A stretch of 23,100 nt of DNA from an uncultured Eubacteriales bacterium (GCA_910586105.1 CAJUGU010000048.1:2629-25728); one strand, 5' to 3'. Counted from the first letter of the stretch, positions 1 to 8,046 are shown. Translations and numbers: made by a program. The notes: generated by a model not told the origin, from the sequence alone.

Positions 1-4
1 AGTG

Positions 5-23
5 GCTGAACCGAGGGTTCAGC
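5..23 (-). other. Hairpin over the stop codon of peptide copy A
   Basis: GCTGAACC (5-12) and GGTTCAGC (16-23) form a perfect 8-bp stem with a 3-base loop. The TGA stop codon lies inside the stem. No T-run follows on the minus strand, so it is not a classic intrinsic terminator; it may protect the 3' end or act on translation. Confidence 0.6.
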
Positions 24-123
24 GGTAATCGTAACCGGATTCCGCGCCGGAAACGGCGACGGGATTCGCGAGGTGGGAAGCGGCCATAGCGGCCAGCGCA
101 AAGAACGCTAATACGATGCTCAT
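19..123 (-). CDS. Small hydrophobic peptide, copy A (34 aa)
   Basis: I do not recognise a family. The frame starts at ATG 121-123, seven bases after a GGAGG ribosome binding site (131-135), and ends in TGA at 19-21. The peptide begins MSIVLAFFALAAMAASHLAN, a hydrophobic stretch of about 17 residues able to form one membrane helix or a signal-like segment, and ends in a polar tail GAESGYDYR. It has no cysteine and almost no charge outside the tail. The paralogue directly upstream keeps the start, ribosome binding site, hydrophobic core and tail, which argues for real translation. It could be a small membrane protein, a type I toxin-like peptide or a secreted signal; nothing here decides between these. 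Confidence 0.65.
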   Translation of the reverse strand: MSIVLAFFALAAMAASHLANPVAVSGAESGYDYR

Positions 124-187
124 ATGAAAACCTCCAATTTGGGAAAGATGGTGGATGTTGAAAGGATGGGGGGACGCTGCCCCAGTG

Positions 188-206
188 GCTGAACCGAGGG
201 TTCAGC
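188..206 (-). other. Hairpin over the stop codon of peptide copy B
   Basis: This is the same perfect 8-bp stem and 3-base loop as at 5-23, again containing the TGA stop. It lies between the two peptide genes, so transcripts reading into copy A would carry it internally. Confidence 0.6.
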
Positions 207-309
207 GGTAATCGTAACCGGATTCCGCGCCGGAAACGACGACGGGATTCGCGAGGTGGGAAGCGGCCACAGCGGCCAGCGCAAAGACGGTTAAAACGAT
301 GCTCATCAT
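202..309 (-). CDS. Small hydrophobic peptide, copy B (35 aa)
   Basis: Paralogue of the peptide encoded at 19-123 and read before it. Two ATGs lie in tandem (307-309 and 304-306). The upstream one sits eight bases from GGAGG (318-322) and is preferred, giving MMSIVLTVFALAAVAASH followed by the same tail GAESGYDYR. Against copy A there are four substitutions: A to T, F to V, M to V and A to V. Three keep or add a hydrophobic residue, so the membrane-like core is preserved while the sequence drifts. Function is unknown. A candidate promoter lies about 185 bases upstream. Confidence 0.65.
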   Translation of the reverse strand: MMSIVLTVFALAAVAASHLANPVVVSGAESGYDYR

Positions 310-494
310 ACAGAAAACCTCCAATTTATAAAATACAGATGTTGTTGGGGAAGGGATGTTCGCCGGGAGTTTGCCTGCGTTGACATCGGTCGCGGCGGAC
401 GGTATCCATCCGCCTGAAAAATTTGGGATTCATGGGTATCGCCTGCCTTTTTTTGTATTCGAGAGGGTGTTTCGTTTTCCCTTTCGGTGATATT
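310..494 (-). other. Likely leader region of the small-peptide transcript
   Basis: No convincing gene lies here. A minus-strand frame (start codon near 431-433) would give about 35 basic residues, but it has no good ribosome binding site. The stretch holds a GGCGGA/TCCGCC stem (394-399 with 409-414) and would form a 5' untranslated leader of about 180 bases if the promoter at 495-523 is used. Confidence 0.35.
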
Positions 495-523
495 ATTATC
501 GCACGAAGGCTCGATTTTGTCTT
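495..523 (-). promoter_or_regulatory. Candidate promoter for the small-peptide genes
   Basis: On the minus strand AAGACA (518-523) and GATAAT (495-500) are 17 bases apart, matching TTGACA at 4 of 6 and TATAAT at 5 of 6 positions. It lies in a locally AT-rich patch and points at the two peptide genes. No other gene lies downstream within the window. Confidence 0.4.
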
Positions 524-732
524 TCGATTTTCGATGGAGTTGCGCCGGAAACCCAAAAAACTTATTTGCGGAGCAAAAGGGGCTTTTCGAGGCTTCCGCG
601 CCCGGTTTTCCGACGGGAAAGGCGGCGCGGGAGCCTCACCGGGAAGGGCGCTCCGGCAGGCGCGCAGGCCGGACTTTTTATTTTCTGCTTTCGCCCTAAA
701 AACGCGCCCCGCGCCTTCCGGCGGGCAAAGGG
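524..732. repeat. Gene-free stretch with a large stem-loop at 589-637
   Basis: Between the terminator of the surface-protein gene and the peptide promoter I see no gene. A long stem-loop pairs 589-602 with 624-637 (13 of 14 positions) and holds an inner TTTCC/GGAAA stem (607-611 with 616-620). A second hairpin, TCCGGC/GCCGGA (652-657 with 668-673), is followed by CTTTTTATTTT on the plus strand, like a plus-strand terminator, although no plus-strand gene precedes it. Confidence 0.5.
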
Positions 733-765
733 AAAGGCCGTTGGCAAGCTATGCCAACGGCCTTT
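733..765 (-). terminator. Terminator of the transporter/surface-protein operon
   Basis: A perfect 14-bp stem (733-746 with 752-765) with a 5-base loop starts about 20 bases after the stop codon of the surface-protein gene. On the minus strand the stem ends in TTT and runs into CCCTTT. It also reads as a hairpin with a short T-run on the plus strand. Confidence 0.8.
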
Positions 766-785
766 TGCCGTCCCGATCGGGGGCG

Positions 786-3700
786 CTATTTTGCCGCCTT
801 CGCAGGCGTTTGGGATTTGGCGGGAGCCGCCGCTTTGACCGGCTTGCGCGCGCCGCCCCGCTTGTTCCTCCGGCGGCGGATGAAGCCGATCAGCGCCAGC
901 CCGGCAAGGCCTGCCGCAAGCAGCAGGGTCAGGCTGAGGTTGACCTCGCGGCCCACGCAGAAGACGGCTTCGTCCTCGCCGATCGAGAACACCAGATAAC
1001 TGCCGTCCCGGATGCTGTCGGTCTTGCGCCAGCGCCCGCCCTCGGCGAGCCAGACGGCGTTGTCGTCCTCTTCCGCCAGCACGCGCAGCAGGTGCCCGCC
1101 GGTCGCGGCCCCGTTGCCATGCTCGATGACTGCGCGGAGCGGTTCGCCGGGCGCATCCGCGGGCGCGCCTTCCGCCGGGGAGAGCACGAGCGACGCCTGA
1201 CGGTCAAACTTGCCCTCGGCAAGAAGCCGCGGCATGCCGTTGTCGTTCAGCTCGCTTTCCAGAACCGTGATGAAGGGGGAATACACCGCTTCGACCGTCT
1301 TATCCGCCCGCAGCGCGGTGAAGTCGTTGTCCGACCATTCCCCGAACTGCCCTTCGCGGGCGGGAGGCTCGGGGATCGCCGGGAGGTCTTCGCCGAACCC
1401 GGCGGACTCGACGGCGAGCACTTCGCCATCCACGAGGAAGGTGACGGTAAAGGTGCGGAAGGTATCGGGCAGCGCCGTTTCGGCAAGCAGCGCGTCGTAT
1501 TCGACCGGTTCGGCCTTGCCCGCGTAGCTCACGCCGTCGACCGCGCCGAGCGGCCCGGCGACGAAGACGTTGCCGTACAGGTCGCCGTCCGCGTCGCCCG
1601 CGACGGCCCCGATGCATTCGCCGTCCGCGTCGATCTCGGCAAGCGCGCGGCACCCGCTGATATCCCCGCCAAGCCCGGCAATGCCGCCGACGTAGTCCTC
1701 GCCGGTCAGCAGGCACTTGGCCCAACTGTCGCGGATGATCGAGGAAGACGCGCCCGCGATGCCGCCGACGTAAGCGCCCGAGGTGCTTTCCACCGTGCCG
1801 TAGCCTTCGCAGGCGGAGACGCGGCCCAGATCCATACGGCCCACGATGCCGCCCGCATTGTTCTTCTTCGCGACGATCCCGCCCTCATTGCGGCAGGCGG
1901 TGACGACCGCGCGGGTCTGATAACGGAAGTCGAGCGAACGCCGCCCCGCGCTCATGATATCGTCCTCCGGGTCGAGGTCGTATTCGATCGCCATGGAACC
2001 GGCGATACCGCCGACGTTCAGGTCGCCTTCGATCGTGCCGTAATTGACGGCGTGGGCGGTGCGCCCCTGCGTGCCGCCATCTTCCGTGTCGGAAATATCC
2101 TCAAGATGTTCGCCGTCGCTGTCCCTGTCGAGCGCTTCGTTATAGCCGTCCATCAGCAGGTCGCCGATCACGCCGAGCTGGTCGTTGGCCGCGTCCGCCG
2201 TGCTGCGCAGCCGGTCGCCCGAGCTGCTCAGGTCGGAGCGCAGCCCCCCGACTTCGTCGGCGATCTCCTCGAGCGAGGAGAAGACCGAGTCGACGGTCGT
2301 CGTGTAATCGCTGCCCAGCGCCGGGAGCGAGAGCGTCGGCTCGTCGGCCAGTTCGCCGGTCAGGTCTTCCAGCCCGCGCGCCGCGCTGCTCATGCGGTCC
2401 ATCGCGTCTTCCAGATCGGAGAACGCGCCGGACATGCGCCGCAGGGAACCGTCCATGTCGTCCGAAAAGCCTTGCAGGCTGTCGAACGCGTCGCCGACGC
2501 TGCCTGCCGCGCGGCGCAGGCCGTCCAGCGCGTCCGAAGCCGAGCCAAGCCCCTGCCGCAGCAGCGCAAGGCTTTGCGCGACGCGTTCCCGCAGGTCGGC
2601 AATGCCCGCGAGGATACCGTCGCCCGTGTCGGGAAGCCCGCCGCCGATACCCGGCAGCAGCCCCGTGATCCCGCTGACGATCTGGTCGATGGTGGCGGAA
2701 GCGTTCCGCAGGGCTTCCGCCAGCGCCGCGAGCGCATCGGGGAGCGTCCCCGTTTCCAGTTCGCCTTGCGCTTGCAGGTCCCGCAGCAGTTCCGCGAGCG
2801 TGTCGGGCGCAGCGCCCGCCTGCGTCAGCGACTGGCGGAGGCTTTCGGCGGCGGCTTCCAGCTCGGCCTGCGCTGCGGCGCGCGCCGCCGGGTCGCCTGC
2901 GCTGCGGCGGAGCGCCTGCACCGCGTCGCGGATGCGTTCGACCGCGTCCTGTGCATCGTCCAGCGCGCCGCCCATGCGGTCGAAGGCGTCGCGGGCGCTG
3001 TCCGCCGCGTCCTCGCCCCAGACGCTGGCGTCGTCCAGATCGTCAAAGAAGCGGCTGACCTGCCGGAAGGCGTCGCCAAGGCCGTCGCCCGAACCGCTCA
3101 GGTCGTCGAATACCGGCTCCAGACGGTCGAGCGTGCGGGTGACGCGGGCGCTCAGCTCGTTGACCGTATCCGACGTGCCGTCGACATAATCGGTCGTCCA
3201 ACCGGCGATATCGTGCGCGCCCGAACGGACGGCCTCCAGCCGGTCGGCGAGTGCGTCGGCGTGGACGGAAAACAGGTCGCCGGTGGCGGAGGCTTCGCTG
3301 CCAAGCTGGCGGAGCAGGGCGCGCAGGGTGTCCAGCTCGCCGTCCAGCTTTTGCAGGGAATCCTCGTCGAATTGGAGCAGCAGATAGGGTTCGAGCTGTC
3401 CGGCGATCCCGGCAACGTCCTTGCGGCCCTGCACGAAGCCGTAATTGCGGCAGCTGTCGAGGAAGCCCGCCTGCCGCCCGACGATACCGCCGACGTTATA
3501 GCCGGTGTGCGGGTAGCCGACCGCGCCGTAATTGTCGCAGCTCTGCAAAATGCCGATGGAATAGCCCGCGATGCCGCCGGTGTCGGTGTGGGCGCTGAAG
3601 TTTTCGGTCGAATTCACGTCTTTCCAGTTCCAGTCTTCGAGGGAAAGGCTGACCTCGTCCTCGCGGGTATTCACCTGCGCCCGGTTCTCGCAGGAGACCG

Positions 3701-4280
3701 CCGCGCCGAGGTTTTGCCCCATGATGCCGCCGGTATAATGGGTCCCGTAAATGGCCCCCTGCACCGTGCAGGAAACGATCTCGCCCGTCCCTTCGTTGGT
3801 ACCGGCGATGCCGCCGACGTTGGTTTTACCAGTGACCGTCCCGTTGAAGGCGCAGTTGGTAAGCGTCCCGCGGTTGCAGCCGACGATCCCGCCGACGGCG
3901 GTCGCGCTGCCGCCCGGGGCAACCTGCCCGGAAACGTTCAGGTCGCGGACCGCCGCGCCCTCCTGCACGTAGCGGAACAGCCCCTGCTGCGAACCGCTGT
4001 GGCTGAGCGAAAGCCCGGAGATGGTATGCCCGCCGCCCTCGAACACGCCGCCGAAGGTCGGGATGGGGGAGAAGTCGGCGCTGGTCAGGTCAATGTCGGC
4101 GGTCAGCACGACCGTCTTGCCCTGCGACCAGGTGTCGAGCGAGCAGTCGCGTGCGAAGGCGCTGAGCTGCGCGGGGGTCGCGATCTCGACCGTGCCGGCG
4201 TCTGCCGCGGAGGCGGGGAACAGGCCCGCCGTCAGCGCCGCCGCCAGCAGCAGCGCGCCGATGCGCTTTTTACATTTCAT
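786..4280 (-). CDS. Membrane-anchored surface protein with GLUG repeats and long helical core
   Basis: The 1164-residue protein starts at ATG 4278-4280 behind an AAAGGAGG site. A signal peptide (residues 1-25, ending ASA) leads to a first set of GLUG-type repeats (about 125-300; VGGIVG, VGGIAG, TGGIAG). A helical section follows (about 305-725), rich in D, S, L and A, with heptad-like spacing and little charge balance. A second GLUG set comes next (about 740-905), then an InlB B-repeat-like module (about 942-1002; VTFLVDGEVL), a single membrane helix (about 1113-1134) and a basic tail rich in K, A and P. GLUG repeats are known from bacterial surface proteins. Helical extracellular sections of this style resemble YhgE/Pip-type proteins, which often accompany MMPL-like exporters. 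The start overlaps the end of the transporter gene by 11 bases. I infer an extracellular partner of that transporter. Substrate and binding partner are unknown. Confidence 0.85.
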   Translation of the reverse strand: MKCKKRIGALLLAAALTAGLFPASAADAGTVEIATPAQLSAFARDCSLDTWSQGKTVVLTADIDLTSADFSPIPTFGGVFEGGGHTISGLSLSHSGSQQGLFRYVQEGAAVRDLNVSGQVAPGGSATAVGGIVGCNRGTLTNCAFNGTVTGKTNVGGIAGTNEGTGEIVSCTVQGAIYGTHYTGGIMGQNLGAAVSCENRAQVNTREDEVSLSLEDWNWKDVNSTENFSAHTDTGGIAGYSIGILQSCDNYGAVGYPHTGYNVGGIVGRQAGFLDSCRNYGFVQGRKDVAGIAGQLEPYLLLQFDEDSLQKLDGELDTLRALLRQLGSEASATGDLFSVHADALADRLEAVRSGAHDIAGWTTDYVDGTSDTVNELSARVTRTLDRLEPVFDDLSGSGDGLGDAFRQVSRFFDDLDDASVWGEDAADSARDAFDRMGGALDDAQDAVERIRDAVQALRRSAGDPAARAAAQAELEAAAESLRQSLTQAGAAPDTLAELLRDLQAQGELETGTLPDALAALAEALRNASATIDQIVSGITGLLPGIGGGLPDTGDGILAGIADLRERVAQSLALLRQGLGSASDALDGLRRAAGSVGDAFDSLQGFSDDMDGSLRRMSGAFSDLEDAMDRMSSAARGLEDLTGELADEPTLSLPALGSDYTTTVDSVFSSLEEIADEVGGLRSDLSSSGDRLRSTADAANDQLGVIGDLLMDGYNEALDRDSDGEHLEDISDTEDGGTQGRTAHAVNYGTIEGDLNVGGIAGSMAIEYDLDPEDDIMSAGRRSLDFRYQTRAVVTACRNEGGIVAKKNNAGGIVGRMDLGRVSACEGYGTVESTSGAYVGGIAGASSSIIRDSWAKCLLTGEDYVGGIAGLGGDISGCRALAEIDADGECIGAVAGDADGDLYGNVFVAGPLGAVDGVSYAGKAEPVEYDALLAETALPDTFRTFTVTFLVDGEVLAVESAGFGEDLPAIPEPPAREGQFGEWSDNDFTALRADKTVEAVYSPFITVLESELNDNGMPRLLAEGKFDRQASLVLSPAEGAPADAPGEPLRAVIEHGNGAATGGHLLRVLAEEDDNAVWLAEGGRWRKTDSIRDGSYLVFSIGEDEAVFCVGREVNLSLTLLLAAGLAGLALIGFIRRRRNKRGGARKPVKAAAPAKSQTPAKAAK

Positions 4281-6798
4281 GGCCGTCCGCCTCCTTTCCG
4301 TCCTGCGGCACGCCGTCCGGTGGGAAGCCCTCCGGCAGCAGCCCGTAATCGCCCGCGGCCTCCATCGCGCCCACGTCGACGACCGCGCTGACCCGGCCCT
4401 GGATCGAGCCGTGGATTTCCGCGTTCACGACGCCCTGCACATAGCCGCGCACGTGGCCGTTGACGCGCAGCGCGCCCGTACCGGTCTGTACAAGGTCGGG
4501 TTTCCTGAGGGTGAACGCCGTGCGTTCAATGATGGTATCGCCCAGCAGCAGGATCTGGGGCAGTACGCTCATGACGAGCAGCATGGAAATGATCGTGCCG
4601 CGCCCGAGGCAGCTGCCGATGGAGGAGATCGCCGGGTTGGACGAAAGCTGGCCGATCAGCAGCCCCGCCGCAGTCAGGATGGTGCCCGAGGTGACAATGG
4701 TCGGGAACGCCTGATTGAGCGTTTCCACGATCGCTTCCTTGATGGGCATTTCCTTCTTGAGTTCCATGTACCGGTTGGAGATCACGATCGCGTAGTCGAT
4801 GTTCGCGCCCATCTGGATCGAGCTGACGATCAGGTAGCTCAGGAAAAACAGGTTGGTGCTGGTGAGGTAGGGGAACGAGAAATTGATCCAGACGCTCGAC
4901 TGGATCACCGCGATCAGCAGCACCGGCAGGCCCGCCGACTGGAAGGTGAACAGCAGCACGATGATAACGAACAGCGCCGACAGGACGCTGATCACGATGT
5001 TGTCGCGGCTGAACGAGGTCGCGAGGTCGTAGTCGCTGGTCGAGTCGCCGACCAGATAGCAGTGGTCGTAGTATTTTTCCGCGATGCGGTGGATCTCCTG
5101 CAAAAAATCAAAGGTTTCCTGGCTCTCTTCGGGGAGGTCCAGGCTGATCAGCAGGCGGGTGTAATGTTCGCCCTGGAGCTGAAGCTTGGCGTCGGTCAGC
5201 TGGTCGTACAGGTCGTTGATGTCGGCCTCCACGTCGGCGTCCAGCTCCACGTAGCCTTCCTCCTTTTTCTCGTAAAGGAACAGGAACATATCGATCAGCG
5301 GCACGTCGTAGTTGTCGATCGAACTGACGATGCGCCCGTATTCCTCCCGGTCGACCGCATAGGCCGAGTAGAGCAGCCGCGCCGCTTCCACGTCGACGTC
5401 GGTCAGCTCGGAGAACTGGCGGGGGGAAAGGCGGTCGGTCAGCACATAGCCGTCCAGAGCTTCAATGTTGGCAAGGCCCATGACATAGTCGATTTCCGGT
5501 TTCGATTCGAGCTCGCGGAGCAGGCGGCCTTCCTTTTCATAGTCGCCCACAGGGACGAGCAGCGCCATGATATTGGTCGAGCCGAAGGTGGAATCCACCT
5601 TCTTTTCGGCGATCTGCACCTCGTTCTGTTTGGCGGTGGTCAGCGTGCTTTCACCGTAGACATAGGGGCAACGGTTGGAGAAGTGGAAGCCCGCCGCCAG
5701 CAGGAACAGGAAGATCACCGGGAGGACGAACCGGGTTTTGAGCACGATCTTGCCCCAGCGGTCGATCTTCGGCACAAAGCTGCGGTGGTGGGTGCGGTCG
5801 ATGCGCTTGGAAAACAGCATCAGCAGCCCGGGCATCAGCGTGAAGACCGAAAGCAGGCTGCACAGGATCGCCTTGACCAGTACCACGCCCATATCGCGCC
5901 CGATACCGAACTGCATGAACATCATGGCGACCATACCGGAAACGGTGGTCAGCGAGCTGGCCGAGATCTCGGGGATCGCCTTGGACAGGGCGAGGACGAC
6001 CGCGTCATGCGCGTCGAGGTGTTCGCGTTCCTCGGTGTAACGGTGGCACAGGATGATGGCATAGTCAATCGCCAGCGCCAGCTGGAGCACCACGGCGACC
6101 GAGTCGGTGATGTATGAAATTTCGCCCATCAGGAAGTTGGTGCCCTTGTTGATGAGGGCGGCGGAGCCGAAGGTCATGAGCAGCACCGGGATCTCCATAT
6201 AGGTTTTGGAGGTGAACAGCAGCACGCTGACAATGATTACGACCGCGACCAGCATAACGATGTTCATTTCGGAATCGAGCAGATCGGCTTCGGAATTGCC
6301 GACCGGGCTGGATATGTACAGGTCGTAGCCCGCGAGGCGCTCCTTGAGTTCGGCCATCGCGGTTTCGCAGATCTCGTCGCCCTCCTCGCCCTCAAAGGTC
6401 ACGTCGAACAGCGCGGAGGCGAGCCGGTAGTGTTCGGCGATCGCCTCCGCGTCGGGCGGCTCATCGCCGCCCTCGTCGATGAAGGCGGCGGCGGAGATTC
6501 CGTCGATGCCTTCGAGTTCTTCGGCGAGCACGGCGGCGCGTTCGCGGGTGATGTTCGAGATCATGACCCGCGCGGTCGCGTAGGTCGTCACCTCATTTTC
6601 CATCAGCGTCAGCCCCTGCCGCGTTTCCGATTCGCCGGGCAGATACTGGGTGATATCGTCGCAGACCGATACCCAGCCCTGCGCGATTACGCAAAAGATC
6701 AGCATCCCGATAAATGCGAGGAATACGCCGTTGCGTTTGTCCACGATGAAGGTCGCCAGCTTGAGCATGAAGCTGCGGTCGTCCTTCTTTTCTTCCAT
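4270..6798 (-). CDS. MMPL/RND-family transporter (842 aa)
   Basis: This is an integral membrane exporter of the MMPL branch of the RND superfamily, which moves lipids or other hydrophobic compounds using the proton gradient. Two repeats are visible, each with a membrane helix, a large extracellular loop and a five-helix bundle. Conserved Asp residues lie in the paired motifs AIDYAIILCHRY (about residue 245) and ANIDYAIVISNRY (about 668), where this family relays protons. I chose ATG 6796-6798 because AAGGAAG lies nine bases upstream; an ATG nine bases earlier lies right against that site. The tail after the last helix (about 775-810) has repeated G-x-V steps resembling a short beta-helix of the bactofilin kind, unusual for a pump. 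The gene follows a lipoprotein gene by 47 bases and overlaps the surface-protein gene. Substrate not identifiable. Confidence 0.93.
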   Translation of the reverse strand: MEEKKDDRSFMLKLATFIVDKRNGVFLAFIGMLIFCVIAQGWVSVCDDITQYLPGESETRQGLTLMENEVTTYATARVMISNITRERAAVLAEELEGIDGISAAAFIDEGGDEPPDAEAIAEHYRLASALFDVTFEGEEGDEICETAMAELKERLAGYDLYISSPVGNSEADLLDSEMNIVMLVAVVIIVSVLLFTSKTYMEIPVLLMTFGSAALINKGTNFLMGEISYITDSVAVVLQLALAIDYAIILCHRYTEEREHLDAHDAVVLALSKAIPEISASSLTTVSGMVAMMFMQFGIGRDMGVVLVKAILCSLLSVFTLMPGLLMLFSKRIDRTHHRSFVPKIDRWGKIVLKTRFVLPVIFLFLLAAGFHFSNRCPYVYGESTLTTAKQNEVQIAEKKVDSTFGSTNIMALLVPVGDYEKEGRLLRELESKPEIDYVMGLANIEALDGYVLTDRLSPRQFSELTDVDVEAARLLYSAYAVDREEYGRIVSSIDNYDVPLIDMFLFLYEKKEEGYVELDADVEADINDLYDQLTDAKLQLQGEHYTRLLISLDLPEESQETFDFLQEIHRIAEKYYDHCYLVGDSTSDYDLATSFSRDNIVISVLSALFVIIVLLFTFQSAGLPVLLIAVIQSSVWINFSFPYLTSTNLFFLSYLIVSSIQMGANIDYAIVISNRYMELKKEMPIKEAIVETLNQAFPTIVTSGTILTAAGLLIGQLSSNPAISSIGSCLGRGTIISMLLVMSVLPQILLLGDTIIERTAFTLRKPDLVQTGTGALRVNGHVRGYVQGVVNAEIHGSIQGRVSAVVDVGAMEAAGDYGLLPEGFPPDGVPQDGKEADGHEM

Positions 6799-6845
6799 CA
6801 AAACCATCTTCCTTTCATAAAGTTTACGCGCGCAGATTTGCAGCT

Positions 6846-7301
6846 TTATTTGCCCTGCGGGGTAGGTTGGGGGCGATCCGCTGGGGTAGGGTCAAGGATG
6901 TGTTCGCCGGGTTCCAGCACTGCTGAAACAGGGAAGCGGTCGCCGTCGGCGACTTTGACATATAGGAATCCGGCGGAGCCTTCCGCCTGATAGACCAGCG
7001 CGTCGCCATCTGCCTTGAAGCGTTGGACGGCGGGCGTGTCGAACCTTGTTTCATGCAGCAGCAGGGTATCCCCGTCAAGCTCCCACTCGCCGAAGCCGAT
7101 GTAGCTGCTGAGGCCCCCTTCATAATAGGAGAAGACGTTGTCTTCCTCGACCCGGATCACAAAATCCCCGCCGAAACCTTCCTTTTCGTATTGATAAATC
7201 TTTCCGGCAACGTCGCTTTCCTGCACACTTTTCGAGCAGCCTGCCAGAAGCAGGGCGGCGGCAGCGGCGAGGGCGAGCGCGGTTTTCCATTGGCGACGCA
7301 T
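6846..7301 (-). CDS. Small lipoprotein (151 aa)
   Basis: The gene starts at ATG 7299-7301, seven bases after AAAGGAG. A short basic N-terminus and hydrophobic stretch end in the lipobox LLAGC, with Cys22 as the expected lipidated residue, so the mature protein should sit on the outer face of the membrane. The rest reads as a compact beta-rich domain (GFGGDFVIRVEEDN, GEWELDGDTLLLHE, FLYVKVADGDRF) of the small lipocalin-like type common in Firmicutes lipoproteins, then a proline-rich C-terminus. It lies between the TetR gene and the MMPL transporter on the same strand, so it is probably co-expressed and may be an accessory of the pump. No specific ligand can be named. Confidence 0.88.
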   Translation of the reverse strand: MRRQWKTALALAAAAALLLAGCSKSVQESDVAGKIYQYEKEGFGGDFVIRVEEDNVFSYYEGGLSSYIGFGEWELDGDTLLLHETRFDTPAVQRFKADGDALVYQAEGSAGFLYVKVADGDRFPVSAVLEPGEHILDPTPADRPQPTPQGK

Positions 7302-7392
7302 GATGTTTCTCCTTTCGGTGTTTAATAAGTCTGCCGGGCGGCTGGCGAGGCTGTATCTCTGGCAGCGGCCATGCAGTGCCCGGCGCGGGCGG

Positions 7393-8025
7393 TCAGGTAA
7401 GGCTGCGCTCGGCGAGCGCTTCGGCGATCGAGAGCAGCAGCGGCTGGTTTTCCTGCAAATGCTGAACAGCTTCGCGCGCGCCGTCGGCAGGCAGGCCGAG
7501 GATGGCAAAGGCCGAGCCGGTCATCGTGCGCAGGGAATCGGCGAACGACAGGCGGCGTTCAGAACGGCAGTTTGCGAGCAGCGCCCGCATCACGCCATGG
7601 ATTGCCAGCGCGCAGGAAAAAGCGCGGTCGCCTTCGACTGGAACATTGAGGTTTTCGGACAGCCAGCGCTCAAATTGCAGCGCGTGCTGTTCCGAGGTCG
7701 AAGGAAGGGTGAAACCCTCATAATACAGCTCGCAGATGTTGGCGTTGCGTTCCGCCGCCTGGAGCATCACCGCAAACATCATCGCGAGGCGTTCCGCCGG
7801 GCTTCCGGACGTGCCGAACCGGCTGACGATCAACGCGTCGCAGCGCTCGAAAACGTTGAGGAACAGCTGCTGGAAGATGTCTTCCTTGTTGTCAAAAAAA
7901 TGATAAATGCTGCCGATCAGCAGCCCCGACCGCTCGACGATCTGACGGATGGTCGTTTTTTTATAGCCCTGTTCCAAAAAGATCGCTTTGGCGCAGTTTA
8001 AAATCCGTTGGCGGGCATCCTCCAT
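7393..8025 (-). CDS. TetR/AcrR-family transcriptional regulator (210 aa)
   Basis: The N-terminal helix-turn-helix (about residues 8-52) is typical of TetR regulators: RILNCAKAIFLEQGYKKTT, IRQIVERSGLLIGSIYHFF, DNKEDIF. The remaining helical domain should bind an effector and dimerise. The start is ATG 8023-8025, ten bases after GGGAGG. It is the first gene of the operon that continues with the lipoprotein, transporter and surface protein, with 91 bases to the next gene. A near-consensus promoter with an imperfect palindrome over the expected transcription start lies just upstream, so autorepression and control of the pump are likely. The inducer is unknown. Confidence 0.93.
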   Translation of the reverse strand: MEDARQRILNCAKAIFLEQGYKKTTIRQIVERSGLLIGSIYHFFDNKEDIFQQLFLNVFERCDALIVSRFGTSGSPAERLAMMFAVMLQAAERNANICELYYEGFTLPSTSEQHALQFERWLSENLNVPVEGDRAFSCALAIHGVMRALLANCRSERRLSFADSLRTMTGSAFAILGLPADGAREAVQHLQENQPLLLSIAEALAERSLT

Positions 8026-8046
8026 ACGGGGTGCGCCTCCCTTCTC

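Larger units (their letters stand above)
1..327. repeat. Tandem duplication carrying two small-peptide genes
   Basis: Two units, starting at 1 and 184 (period 183 bp), are almost identical over the peptide reading frame, its stop-codon hairpin and its ribosome binding site. Over roughly 123 aligned bases I count six differences, five of which change the peptide. Between the units is unrelated spacer DNA (about 141-183). The conserved block ends just upstream of the shared AAATTGGAGG ribosome binding region, so the duplicated unit is a whole translation module rather than random DNA. Confidence 0.9.

Noticed and set aside
380..408. TTGACA with TATCCA 17 bases later on the plus strand, like a promoter
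   Set aside because: The -10 fits poorly and no plus-strand gene follows. The TATCCA lies within the loop of a hairpin that better explains the local symmetry.
326..556. Minus-strand frame of 76 codons upstream of the small peptides
   Set aside because: Neither the long start nor the internal ATG near 431 has a ribosome binding site, the composition is not protein-like, and the likely promoter lies inside it.
423..4391. Very long plus-strand open frame (1322 codons) opposite the surface-protein gene
   Set aside because: It lies antisense to a gene with signal peptide, domains and strong ribosome binding site. Its product is rich in Arg, Ala, Val and Asp with no domain, as expected from reverse reading of GC-rich codons.
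4021..6117. Plus-strand open frame opposite the MMPL gene
   Set aside because: The translation is a His, Asp, Gln and Arg-rich shadow of membrane helices with no ribosome binding site.
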